Shown piece after piece: positions 52,951 to 61,681 of a stretch of 61,681 bases of DNA. Source of the stretch: Fidelibacterota bacterium. Lineage in GTDB: Bacteria; Fidelibacterota; Marinisomatia; SCGC-AAA003-L08; JACNLC01. The stretch is taken from assembly GCA_013204025.1 (NCBI GenBank), contig JABMOW010000082.1, positions 1 through 61,681 on the forward strand, in the 5' to 3' direction. Each line of letters begins with the position of its first letter. The first letter of the stretch is position 1. The translations under genes were made by a program, and so were the position numbers. The notes beneath the pieces were generated by a model. It did no database searches. It was not told where the DNA came from and was given only the letters and a program-made list of their open reading frames with translations.

Positions 52951-55900
52951 TTATTGAGCAAGAATCTCATTAATAATAAGGATTACATCAAGAACATTGA
53001 CAATACTATCATCATTCATATCTGCAATATATTGCTCCAGCGCTCCTAGCGTGTCAAGATTGATCACATCATTCACAACCATAATGATGTCCAAGATGTT
53101 AAGCTCTCCGTCCATATTTACATCGCCCTTTAACAGAGAAGAGGGTTGACGCGTGGTAATAAACAATGCCGTTTCATCATGTAATTGCATGGCAGCTGTA
53201 GGATATTGATTATTAAATGTGTATTGCAATCCGATGTTACCAAGATGATTTTCTATTCCGGTTGTACAATAATCCCCATGGTTCGTACCGCCTGCTGAAG
53301 AAGTGTTATTGAATTCTTTGTACTGGATCAGGATCTCATCATCACCAGTTGGTGTGATACTGTTTAGGAGAATCACTTGAAATGTCTCTTCACTCCCGTT
53401 TAAATACGTTGACATCCCTGACCATTCAATGATCACCTGCTCATTGTCACTATCAATGTACTTGTATGCTTGACCGCTACCAGAGGTTTTGAGATCATCC
53501 CAGAAGGCAGCTATCATGGGTGAAGGTCCCCCTGCTCCCGGAAGCTCATAATTTCTGAAAGAGGCCATTTCTGAGTACCCCAAAGCAATCCAGCCATTTG
53601 AGGAGACTGTTATTTCGTCATAATCTACACCATAAAAAGTAAATGTGAAGGGCAGGTCAACGTGCGCAGGTTGTTGAGACTGTGGATTCCCATATCCCGA
53701 ATCGCTCAGATTCAAACTTACACCGTCTCCTCCCAAATCAGGATCAATTTCGACCCAGCTGTATGGCATGGCTAAAGAGTATCCCAGATCATCAGAATCA
53801 TAAATATAATATCCGCGAGGATCAGGACCCAAAGGATCCGTCACGGAAACTTCACCAACCTGAACCTTCAGGAGTTCAGTTCGGTCATATCCTGTACTAT
53901 TGGTGATATGGACAGACAAAAATAACATACTTCCATTAACAATGTCATCACTGGTGGATAGATGAAAGCCATCTACGGAATATCCAGATTGACCACTGGA
54001 TAAACTAGTATAAGTAGCCTGATCGTCATCGATGTCGAAATAGTTCCATGGACCGACTTCATCCAATTCTGCGGTGAATTCCCCGGTTGACAAAGCACCC
54101 TGATTTGATATCAGAATATCAAAATCAACACTCATTCCGGGCTCCAACATTTGTCCTCCCGAGATGTCATAACTTTGTATTTGGATATAGGATCCAGCAA
54201 CCAAAACTGGAACTAAGTTGGACCAGGAATTTCCATTATCGTCATTGATGAAGGAGATCAGTTCCAAGCTCTCTCCATCCACCGAACTTGAGGAAACGGA
54301 GATGATGAATACTAATTCCGAAGATGAACCTACGTTTAGTTGATCAATTACTGATGTACTTGAAATGATTTCGACAGATTCAGATTGAGTTAATAATGTA
54401 CCGGAAAGATTGGTAAGATTGACGTTTCCAGTGTTTACTACCGGAACATTGATTTGAATCATTTCTCCCGGGTTCGCGAGGCCATCGTCGTTTCCATCGG
54501 AATCAAACAAAATCAGCTCATCTGTTGCAACAGATAGTTCACTACCCGAACTGTTGACTTCGATGGTATTTTGATAGGGTATTCCATTTTTCTTTATGAC
54601 TGTGATTGTGTATTCACCAGAAAACGAAGGATCAATTTCAACATTCGCATACCCTTCATCATCGGTAAAACTGGTAATTGAAATATCATTTCCGCTAGTC
54701 AAAACTACTCTTGCGGATTCAACAGGGTCACCGGAACTCTCGTAAGATACAAAAATTTCGATAAAATCTGAACCTGCAGAGATCATATCAGGATGTACAA
54801 CAGTTAATGCCTGAGGTCTGAGCGTCCAAAGATGAGCCGCTGGATCGCCCATGAGATTGTTCCAATGAGAAAAAATACTTACATAGTTACTAGGATCTGA
54901 AGGATAGGCATGAAGCAAAGCTAGTTTTCCCATGGCCAGAGCTGCGCCTGTGGTTTCCAACTGTTTCGAGAATATACCTTCATATATTCCCATTTCTGTT
55001 ATATTATTAAATAAAGTGTGCGTTCCTGAAGTGGCAGTTCCCACTGCTCCCACACCCCCTTTTGGATTGCTCACGGTTCCCGATCGTAGAAAGACTTCTG
55101 AAATTGCTTCACCATATGAGAAAGAACCGGTTGAGCAGGTAAGAAATGTGACAAAAGGAGTCATCCAAACATTGGAAGCATTCCCAATCTGACCCGAACC
55201 AAAACCACTAACACCAATGTATCCACGGTAATTGAAATAACCGATCCCGTTACTTAATTGTGTTTGCATCCAACTTGAGTAATTACCTTGGCCGTAGTTT
55301 GTATTCATATCTTCCATCCCCCAAGCAGTCATAACCGTTTCAATATACTGATTTGTTGTAATTGTAGATAGACCTGAAGATGATGGATCGCCAACAAGAG
55401 CGGCACTCACATACCAGTCGTCGCCGGTTTCGTTGATGTGGCTCGCCTTTTCATATCCGATAGTTTTAGCTGCTATTACTGAAAGATGAGTGCTGTTATC
55501 TGCAGAAAGTCTTCCAACAAAAACTTCCGGTAACAGATCGGTTCCATCTAACTGCGAATAGGGCATGTCACCTTCACCATTGTACCATGATGACCATGTT
55601 TCGTAGTATGTAGGGATTTCGAAGGAACCATCTTCATCGCCCACCAATCCAACAAATTCTGGTGGTGGATCATAGTTTTCGTATGCGTTCGTAATAAAAG
55701 ATTTGATCTGACTGTTAGAAGAACCAGTTTCATCAGTTGAAGCAGTATAGACTACGTAGCCTCTCTGCCGACGCCAGTCCACTAATTGTTGAAACATAGG
55801 ATGCGCAATCGAACCATTGGAGCCACCTCCGCAAATGTAAAGGATTGCAGGTTGCTGATACTCTTCAACTCTTAAAGTGGGTTCGTAGTTCAAAACCATT

Positions 55901-56508
55901 GATTTATAAAATGGCTCAAATGCAAGTGAAGGCGGCATGAGATGAGACATACCCAATGATCGTGTTCCGGATTCGACAATTGAAATTTCAACTTCCTCGA
56001 ACACTTCCAGCTCTTTAGTATCTGTGTGATATATAAATGGGACAAATTCTAATAGGGAAACTTCTATTCCTCTCATGACCATCGGTTCGGATAATTTGAT
56101 AGTTTGTTGCGGATAAATTGTTTCCGCATCTAAAGATAGAATAGTCTGACTGTCAACTTCAACTTCTGTGCCATCAAAAGATATACCTTTCGTCGGGAGA
56201 AGTTCAATACCATATAATACGGTGGATTGCTTTATTTCGTATTCTACCTGATATGCGATCCCCGGTTGCAACTGAATAAATGTTGTAAAAATGGGTAGGT
56301 CAGGGACACCAGCCATGGTGGTTCTTCCTGATTTTTCTGCCACCAAACGATGACCACCAAGCTCAATATCGACGCTATAATTATTGGTAAAATCAATCTT
56401 GATTTCATCCAAATGATTCGTATTTAAAGAAAAACTGGTAGATCCTGATCCGAAGATCAGGGCGACCCCGAGGATTGTGAGCATACCAACTAGTAGGAAT
56501 TTTTTCAT
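52951..56508 (-). CDS. Secreted C25 (gingipain-type) peptidase with C-terminal dockerin-like pair
   Basis: 1185 residues. A signal peptide is followed by a prodomain-like beta region (about 30-200) and the C25 core (about 215-570), with the nucleophile Cys458 in TCSTGSFSYG. Where classical gingipains have the GHG histidine motif, this protein has RGYIG, so the catalytic dyad may differ. FSHWNNLMGDPAAHLW closes the core. Several beta-sandwich domains follow (about 580-1110). The end is a dockerin-like pair (GDVNMDGELNILDII and ADMNDDSIVNVLDVI) with no T9SS tail. It has its own terminator and a paralogue directly upstream. Confidence 0.86.
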   Translation of the reverse strand: MKKFLLVGMLTILGVALIFGSGSTSFSLNTNHLDEIKIDFTNNYSVDIELGGHRLVAEKSGRTTMAGVPDLPIFTTFIQLQPGIAYQVEYEIKQSTVLYGIELLPTKGISFDGTEVEVDSQTILSLDAETIYPQQTIKLSEPMVMRGIEVSLLEFVPFIYHTDTKELEVFEEVEISIVESGTRSLGMSHLMPPSLAFEPFYKSMVLNYEPTLRVEEYQQPAILYICGGGSNGSIAHPMFQQLVDWRRQRGYVVYTASTDETGSSNSQIKSFITNAYENYDPPPEFVGLVGDEDGSFEIPTYYETWSSWYNGEGDMPYSQLDGTDLLPEVFVGRLSADNSTHLSVIAAKTIGYEKASHINETGDDWYVSAALVGDPSSSGLSTITTNQYIETVMTAWGMEDMNTNYGQGNYSSWMQTQLSNGIGYFNYRGYIGVSGFGSGQIGNASNVWMTPFVTFLTCSTGSFSYGEAISEVFLRSGTVSNPKGGVGAVGTATSGTHTLFNNITEMGIYEGIFSKQLETTGAALAMGKLALLHAYPSDPSNYVSIFSHWNNLMGDPAAHLWTLRPQALTVVHPDMISAGSDFIEIFVSYESSGDPVESARVVLTSGNDISITSFTDDEGYANVEIDPSFSGEYTITVIKKNGIPYQNTIEVNSSGSELSVATDELILFDSDGNDDGLANPGEMIQINVPVVNTGNVNLTNLSGTLLTQSESVEIISSTSVIDQLNVGSSSELVFIISVSSSSVDGESLELISFINDDNGNSWSNLVPVLVAGSYIQIQSYDISGGQMLEPGMSVDFDILISNQGALSTGEFTAELDEVGPWNYFDIDDDQATYTSLSSGQSGYSVDGFHLSTSDDIVNGSMLFLSVHITNSTGYDRTELLKVQVGEVSVTDPLGPDPRGYYIYDSDDLGYSLAMPYSWVEIDPDLGGDGVSLNLSDSGYGNPQSQQPAHVDLPFTFTFYGVDYDEITVSSNGWIALGYSEMASFRNYELPGAGGPSPMIAAFWDDLKTSGSGQAYKYIDSDNEQVIIEWSGMSTYLNGSEETFQVILLNSITPTGDDEILIQYKEFNNTSSAGGTNHGDYCTTGIENHLGNIGLQYTFNNQYPTAAMQLHDETALFITTRQPSSLLKGDVNMDGELNILDIIMVVNDVINLDTLGALEQYIADMNDDSIVNVLDVILIINEILAQ

Positions 56509-56745
56509 ATCTTCTCCTGATAACTTTTTATTTAATATTGGTTTTTAAGGTGAGAATCTACAATGCTATTAAAATCCTGATAACGATAAGTTTGTATCAT
56601 TATGTAATTAGACGGGGGAAAAGGGATTTATTGGTCTTTTTATGCGATAATATGATTTCTCAATTTTGATTATTCAGACTCTTTTTGAAGGAAATCCTAT
56701 AGTGATCAAGGCTAGTCAAATATTTAATATTTATCGAATGAATAG

Positions 56746-56772
56746 AAAAAGTCCGATAATTGACGGGCTTTT
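56746..56772 (-). terminator. Probable intrinsic terminator after the second C25-type gene
   Basis: Minus strand: AAAAGCCCG, loop, CGGACTTTTT. The stem has one C-A mismatch and is weaker than the terminator of the paralogue, but position and layout are the same (26 nt past the stop codon), so both genes were probably duplicated with their terminators. Confidence 0.65.
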
Positions 56773-56797
56773 ACAACTTTATCAAAAAAGAAAAATT

Positions 56798-59700
56798 CTA
56801 TTGTGCAAGAATCTCATTTATCAAAAGGATCACATCCAACACATTAACCATTTCATCCTCATTTAAATCTGCAATATATTGTTGAATTTGGCTTAATGTT
56901 CCAAGATTTATTATATAACTCACTACCCATACGATATCAAGGATATTTATTTCACTGTCCAAATTCACATCTCCCATGAGGAGGGACGAAGGTGGACGTG
57001 TCGTAAAAAACAATGATGTCTCATCATGCAATTGCATGGCTGCTAATGGATATTGATTATTAAATGTGTACTGAAGTCCCATATTACCCAAATGGTTCTC
57101 GATTCCGATTGTCGAATAATTTCCGTGAATCGCAGGATAACTGCCTATGTCCCCTATACTAGTGTTATTGAATTCTTTATATTGGATCTGTATTTCATCA
57201 TCTCCTGTCGGAGTGATACTATCAGCGATGAGGATCACCTGAAAAGTTTCCTCGCTATTTTGTTCGTATGTATGCATTCCAGACCATTCGACTATCATCT
57301 GATTATTATATGCGTCAAAGAATGTATAAACCTGTCCACCGCTTGAGGTTTTAAGATCGTCCCAAAATGCTGCTATCATGGGTGACGGTCCGCCAGCGCC
57401 AGGTAGTTCATAATTTCGAAATGAAGTCATCTCCGTATGCCCCGGAGAAATCCACCCGTTTGTGGAAATAGTAATCTCATCGTAATCCACACCATAAAAT
57501 GTGAAAATGAATGGTAATTCCACATGTGCTGACTGCTGAGTTGTAGGCTGTCCGTTCCCTTGGTCAATCAAATCCAGGCTTACCCCTTCGCCACCCAAAT
57601 CAGGGTCAATCTCTATCCAATTGTAAGGTAATGCATAGATGTATCCCAAATCTTCCGAATCATAAATATAATACCCATGAGAATCCGAACCTACCGGATC
57701 AGTAACACTCACCTCTCCCACCTGTACACTCAGTATTTCTATCTTGTCATAACCGGAATTACTAGTAATGTGAACGGTGAAATTTAAGATACTGCCATAG
57801 ACGATGTCCTCACTGGCCGTGAGGTGGAAGCCATCAAGTGAGTATGAGGATTGTCCTTCTGAAAGACTGTTGAAAGTTGCCTGATCATCATCAATATCGA
57901 AATATGTCCAGGGACCCATTTCATTAAGAATCACAGTGAGTTCCCCGGTTGGTAATACACCTTCATTGGAGATAAGGATATCAAAATCTGTACTCATCCC
58001 GGGCTCAAGCAACCCGCCATTGGAAACTTGATAACTCAATAATCGAATTTGACTCCCCGTCACCATTACAGGGATCATATTTGACCAGGAATTTCCTGAA
58101 ACATCAGATGTTGTGACAAATAATCCAAGATCATCACCATGAACCGCTGAATTGGAAATGGACAGAACAAACAGCAGATTATGAGTTGCGCCTACATCCA
58201 ATACATTAGTGATGGATATACCTGATATAATCTCCACGTCATCTGAGTTCGATGTGAGCGTAGAAATCAGATTCACAAGAGAATTATTCCCGGTATTGTT
58301 AATGGGAACCTGGAGCTGTATCGTCTCACCGGGATTGACTATACCGTCATTGTTTCCAATCGATTCAAAAATCGTGATATCCGCGGTATTTACAGCCAGA
58401 ACATTACCTGAATCGCTGATTTGTAAGTTCCCCTGATATGGGATACAATTCTTTTTAATCACAGTAACCGTTAGGTCGCCTGAATATTCAGAACCGATAT
58501 CCAATAGCGTCAGTCCATCTTCATTTGTAAATCCGGTATTCGCAAAACCCAAAAGGTCGGTTATTACAACTCTTGCGCCCTCAACAGGATTACCGGACAC
58601 TTCTTCAGAGATAACAATATCCACAAAATTTGACCCGGTTGCCAGTATGGTTGGATGGATGACGTTTAAAGCTGTGGGACGAAGCGTCCATAGATGAACA
58701 GCTGGATCCCCCATGAGATTGTTCCAGTGCGAATAAGTACTTACACAATAATTAGGATCATCTGGATAAGCATGAAGCATGGCGAGTTTACCCATTGCCA
58801 ACGCAGCACCTGTTGTCTCCACATACTTTGGAAATATTCCTTCGTAAATCCCCATATCGATAATGCTATTAAAAAGCGCTTGTTGACCGGTAGTAGAGGA
58901 TCCCACAGCCCCGACACCACCGGTAGGTTCAGTAACAGTGCCGGCTCTCAAAAATGATTCTGCAATACTGGTCCCATATGAAAATGAACCGGTACCTTCC
59001 TGGGGAATCGTTACAAATGGAGTCATCCAAAAGTTAGTCGCAGCAATGATATCCTCATAGCCAAATCCGCTCATTCCCAAGTAACCCTGATAATTGAAAT
59101 ATCCTGCTCCTTCACTGAGGTGTGACAACATCCATTCAGGATAATTGTCAATTTCGCTGCCGGTAAGAACATCTTCCATTCCCCAAACTGTCATAACAGA
59201 TTCGATATATTGAATTGTATTTATTGTTGTTAATCCATACCAAACGGAATGTCCAACCAAAACGGCTCTTCCGTACCAATCGTCACCCGTTTCATCAATA
59301 TGATCTGCTTTTTCATACCCGATAGTTTTAACTGAAATCACAGCTAGCTCGTCGTCATTGTTGGCAGATAAACGGCCAACTAGAACTTCTGGCAGCAGAT
59401 CATCACCATCTAGTTGGGAATAAGGCATATCTCCATCACCACTATACCCTGACCATTGCTCAATAAATGTTGGGACGTTAAAAGCGCCACCCACATCACC
59501 AACCAGACCGACAAATTCTGGTGATGGATCAAAGGTCTGATACGCTAAAGTGATGAAGTCTTTTATTTGACTATTTGAAGAACCTGTTTCTTCGGTGGAG
59601 GCGGTATAAACCACATACCCTTTTTGACGACGCCATTCCACCAACTGTTGAAAATAGGGATTTGTAATTGCGCCGTCAGAACCTCCGCCACAGACATATA

Positions 59701-60367
59701 AAATGGCTGGTTGCTGGTAATCTTCTATCCGGGATTGAGGTTCATAATTCAGGATCAGCAATTTGTATAAAGGCTCGAACGCCAGTGACGGCGGTATCTG
59801 CTGGGAGATCCCCATTGGTCGTACACCGGATTCAGTAATTATGATCTCCACTTGTTCAAAAACTTCCAGTTCATGAGTCTGTGGGTAGTATCGGAATGGT
59901 ATAAACTCCAATTGGGCAACTTCAATTCCTCTCATCACCATGGGCTCCGAAAGGATGAGCAGATGCTCTGGATAATGGGACTCAATTTCCAACATCTGAA
60001 TAGGTTGGTCAGGATTGGGATTATCAATGGCATCGAAAGATATCCCTTTGGTGGGTAACAAATTAATTCCGTGATAAATTGTAGATTCCAGTATGATGTA
60101 ATCTGCCTGGTAGGCGATCCCGGATTGAAGTTGGATAAACGTGGAATAAATAGGCAGGTCAGGAACTCCCGTCCTTGTGGTCCGCCCCGCTTTCTCTGCG
60201 ATTATGTTTTGTCCGTCTGATTCGTCAACGACGGAATAATCATTAGTAAGCGTGATTCTGATTTCCCCCGATGAGTTGTCGCTCAATACGAATGACGGGG
60301 CTTCGGTTCCAAATCCAAGAGAGACCGTCAGTGTAAACAGGATAACAGGTGAAATAAATATTTTCAT
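56798..60367 (-). CDS. C25-type paralogue lacking the catalytic Cys (probable pseudopeptidase)
   Basis: 1189 residues, alignable along its whole length with the gene at 52951 (same signal peptide type, prodomain, core, beta domains and dockerin-like end with GDVNLDSEINILDIV and ADLNEDEMVNVLDVI). At the catalytic position the sequence is VTIPQEGTGSFSYG, with Glu457 in place of Cys458 of the paralogue, and its histidine position is also Tyr (QGYLG). The reading frame is intact and long, so it is probably still made but is not expected to act as a cysteine peptidase. A binding or regulatory role is possible. Confidence 0.86.
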   Translation of the reverse strand: MKIFISPVILFTLTVSLGFGTEAPSFVLSDNSSGEIRITLTNDYSVVDESDGQNIIAEKAGRTTRTGVPDLPIYSTFIQLQSGIAYQADYIILESTIYHGINLLPTKGISFDAIDNPNPDQPIQMLEIESHYPEHLLILSEPMVMRGIEVAQLEFIPFRYYPQTHELEVFEQVEIIITESGVRPMGISQQIPPSLAFEPLYKLLILNYEPQSRIEDYQQPAILYVCGGGSDGAITNPYFQQLVEWRRQKGYVVYTASTEETGSSNSQIKDFITLAYQTFDPSPEFVGLVGDVGGAFNVPTFIEQWSGYSGDGDMPYSQLDGDDLLPEVLVGRLSANNDDELAVISVKTIGYEKADHIDETGDDWYGRAVLVGHSVWYGLTTINTIQYIESVMTVWGMEDVLTGSEIDNYPEWMLSHLSEGAGYFNYQGYLGMSGFGYEDIIAATNFWMTPFVTIPQEGTGSFSYGTSIAESFLRAGTVTEPTGGVGAVGSSTTGQQALFNSIIDMGIYEGIFPKYVETTGAALAMGKLAMLHAYPDDPNYCVSTYSHWNNLMGDPAVHLWTLRPTALNVIHPTILATGSNFVDIVISEEVSGNPVEGARVVITDLLGFANTGFTNEDGLTLLDIGSEYSGDLTVTVIKKNCIPYQGNLQISDSGNVLAVNTADITIFESIGNNDGIVNPGETIQLQVPINNTGNNSLVNLISTLTSNSDDVEIISGISITNVLDVGATHNLLFVLSISNSAVHGDDLGLFVTTSDVSGNSWSNMIPVMVTGSQIRLLSYQVSNGGLLEPGMSTDFDILISNEGVLPTGELTVILNEMGPWTYFDIDDDQATFNSLSEGQSSYSLDGFHLTASEDIVYGSILNFTVHITSNSGYDKIEILSVQVGEVSVTDPVGSDSHGYYIYDSEDLGYIYALPYNWIEIDPDLGGEGVSLDLIDQGNGQPTTQQSAHVELPFIFTFYGVDYDEITISTNGWISPGHTEMTSFRNYELPGAGGPSPMIAAFWDDLKTSSGGQVYTFFDAYNNQMIVEWSGMHTYEQNSEETFQVILIADSITPTGDDEIQIQYKEFNNTSIGDIGSYPAIHGNYSTIGIENHLGNMGLQYTFNNQYPLAAMQLHDETSLFFTTRPPSSLLMGDVNLDSEINILDIVWVVSYIINLGTLSQIQQYIADLNEDEMVNVLDVILLINEILAQ

Positions 60368-60491
60368 ATCTTCTCCTGATAGTTATTTATTTTAGCTAGT
60401 TTCTAAATATAAATCTACATTTTAAATCAGGACCGGTTTTAGATGAGTATGTATCAGTATGTAATAAGATCGGTATAATAGTATAGTTATT

Positions 60492-60800
60492 TTATCTAGT
60501 CGGTAGGCTGATTTTTCTATTTTCCTCGTCGGGGTTTTGTCTGAAAAGGATCAGATTATTTCCAATAATTGAGACGATCATACTATCGGTTTGTTTTGCG
60601 ATTTCAGTGGCGAGTGATTTTTTTTGATCTTTGAAATCTAAAAATTTGATTTTTATAAGTTCATGATCATCTAAAGCATGGTTTGTGAATACCAAGAAGC
60701 CAGGAGTAATCCCTTGTTTTCCAATATTAACAATAGGTTCGAGTGAATGTGCCAATCCTTTTAGGTAGGATTTTTGAAATGATTCTAAAATGTGGTTCAT
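60492..60800 (-). CDS. yhbY: YhbY/CRS1-type RNA-binding protein
   Basis: 102 residues with the CRM (YhbY) domain: SYLKGLAHSLEPIVNIGKQG, HHELIKIK-type DDHELIKIKFLD, and IGNNLILFRQ. YhbY binds pre-50S ribosomal particles in E. coli. The conserved GKxG loop (GKQG) is present. It overlaps the outer-membrane lipoprotein gene by 4 nt and is the last gene of that small operon. Confidence 0.93.
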   Translation of the reverse strand: MNHILESFQKSYLKGLAHSLEPIVNIGKQGITPGFLVFTNHALDDHELIKIKFLDFKDQKKSLATEIAKQTDSMIVSIIGNNLILFRQNPDEENRKISLPTR

Positions 60801-61549
60801 TTATTTCTTTTATTATATGGTTTAATATTCAACCCAACGCCAATGATGGGCATGTATCCGTATCTGTTGTTCAGTGGAGTGATGGCTTCTACTCCCAGAT
60901 TAACTTGTAGTGACAGGATGTCCTTTTGTGTGTGCAACGATAATCCGCCAATCGCAGCAAATCGATGTAAGTCAGTAGATATTGCGCTATCAACTGCGTC
61001 ATTGTTCGACACACCTTCAACCTGAACCCGGTCATATCCATATCGTAAGATCCAGTTCAGACGAAGATGCTTACCGGTTCTCAATGTATTTATGTAAGGA
61101 ATTTCAAAGCCATAGGTTCGAATGAGTGCTTCTGTGTTGCCATCAAGATCATCTGAATGCGATTTTATAAAATTGATCCCCGGTGCAATTGCTGATTGCC
61201 TGTTTGGATTTGAAGAATGCAAAAGTGACTTATAGTAAATTCTACCACCGATACCATTATATGTGCCCCATACTTTGAGTTGTAAATCTGAATTATCATC
61301 TATCCCAAATCCGATTTTAAAAGCAGGAACAATCCAACCACCTAAAGCATCACCATTCTTAAAATTAAAATCATCTTTTGCCAAATACGCAGATGTTTCC
61401 AAGTCCGGACCAATACTTAATTCCACACCAGTTCTTATGTGACCCGGTTCAATGGTTTTGGCCGTTTCAAGACACGCAGAATCAATAACAGCACAGGCTG
61501 ATAAAAGCATGGCTGATAAAACGAGTAGTATTTTTCTTATTTTATTCAA
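60797..61549 (-). CDS. Outer-membrane beta-barrel-like lipoprotein
   Basis: 250 residues. The lipoprotein signal ends in LSAC (Cys19). The mature part is made of alternating strands with many aromatic and Gly residues and ends in a long hydrophobic strand (PIIGVGLNIKPYNK), consistent with a small outer-membrane barrel. No family is recognised. The start is TTG 61549, with GAGGG about 9 nt upstream; no better ATG lies near the lipobox. It overlaps yhbY by 4 nt. The last 130 nt of the window upstream of it shows no clear feature. Confidence 0.65.
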   Translation of the reverse strand: MNKIRKILLVLSAMLLSACAVIDSACLETAKTIEPGHIRTGVELSIGPDLETSAYLAKDDFNFKNGDALGGWIVPAFKIGFGIDDNSDLQLKVWGTYNGIGGRIYYKSLLHSSNPNRQSAIAPGINFIKSHSDDLDGNTEALIRTYGFEIPYINTLRTGKHLRLNWILRYGYDRVQVEGVSNNDAVDSAISTDLHRFAAIGGLSLHTQKDILSLQVNLGVEAITPLNNRYGYMPIIGVGLNIKPYNKRNK

Positions 61550-61681
61550 TAGAGTTAGCCCTCAAGAGATTGTTGAGAAGAGGCATTACTTTTATTATGG
61601 GTACCTGATACAAATTCATTTAAAATCCAATATAACTTATTTTGAATTCTTTGTTAATTTAAGTGTGAATCACGTCTATTA

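Overview
The window reads as chromosomal DNA of an uncultivated marine bacterium, most likely a member of Candidatus Neomarinimicrobiota (SAR406/Marinimicrobia) or a close relative in the FCB group. This rests on family content, not on a database match: type IX secretion (Por-type) C-terminal sorting domains, dockerin-like calcium loops, the Cys motif GCTDPxAxNYDPxATxDD, FISUMP domains, gingipain-type C25 proteins and a multiheme cytochrome, set among ordinary Gram-negative housekeeping genes. The DNA is moderately AT-rich and nearly every gene lies on the minus strand; the one clear plus-strand gene is a DUF2461 gene near 46.2 kb.

Layout. 0.1-6.6 kb: a type IV pilus/type II secretion-like assembly operon (ExeA-like ATPase, a PilM-PilN fusion, PilO, PilP, and a secretin whose C-terminus is missing). 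6.8-14.6 kb: a translation and cell-division block (tRNA-Val, thrS, infC, rpmI, rplT, pheS, pheT, zapA, folD, tRNA-Arg). infC appears to start at ATC inside the thrS end. 14.7-17.8 kb: ctpA-type protease, tmk, rsmI. 17.8-21.7 kb: a probable lysine-to-aminoadipate cassette (lysine 6-aminotransferase, ALDH7-type dehydrogenase) with an unpaired OppD-type ATPase. 21.7-28.6 kb: a compact seven-gene module built around a MutL/GlmL-type ASKHA ATPase with no mutase, a barrel-sandwich plus KOW protein, and five membrane proteins. This is the best candidate for an undescribed system.

28.8-37.3 kb: an island of secreted modular proteins (three FISUMP paralogues, a cohesin-like T9SS cargo, a Cys-rich repeat T9SS cargo, a dockerin-bearing 5'-nucleotidase). 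Three of these genes share a leader element with a hairpin and T-run just upstream of the ribosome-binding site. 37.4-42.5 kb: a small membrane coiled-coil protein, an OppC/OppB/OppA peptide importer and cdsA. 42.7-45.8 kb: an extracellular multiheme cytochrome with dockerin and T9SS tail. 46.2-52.7 kb: DUF2461, then a tight four-gene operon (sodium/solute symporter, RND exporter, an IlvC-like protein lacking two catalytic residues, TPR protein). 53-60.4 kb: two C25-type secreted paralogues with C-terminal dockerin-like repeats; one has lost its catalytic Cys. 60.5-61.5 kb: a YhbY-type RNA-binding protein and an outer-membrane lipoprotein.

How it fits together. The accessory part suggests a cell that digests and imports peptides (C25 proteins, Opp importer, lysine catabolism) and scavenges phosphate or nucleosides (secreted 5'-nucleotidase). 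It appears to display a set of surface proteins held by T9SS anchors and possibly by dockerin-cohesin contacts. All functional statements are by recognition of sequence motifs; no database search was run.
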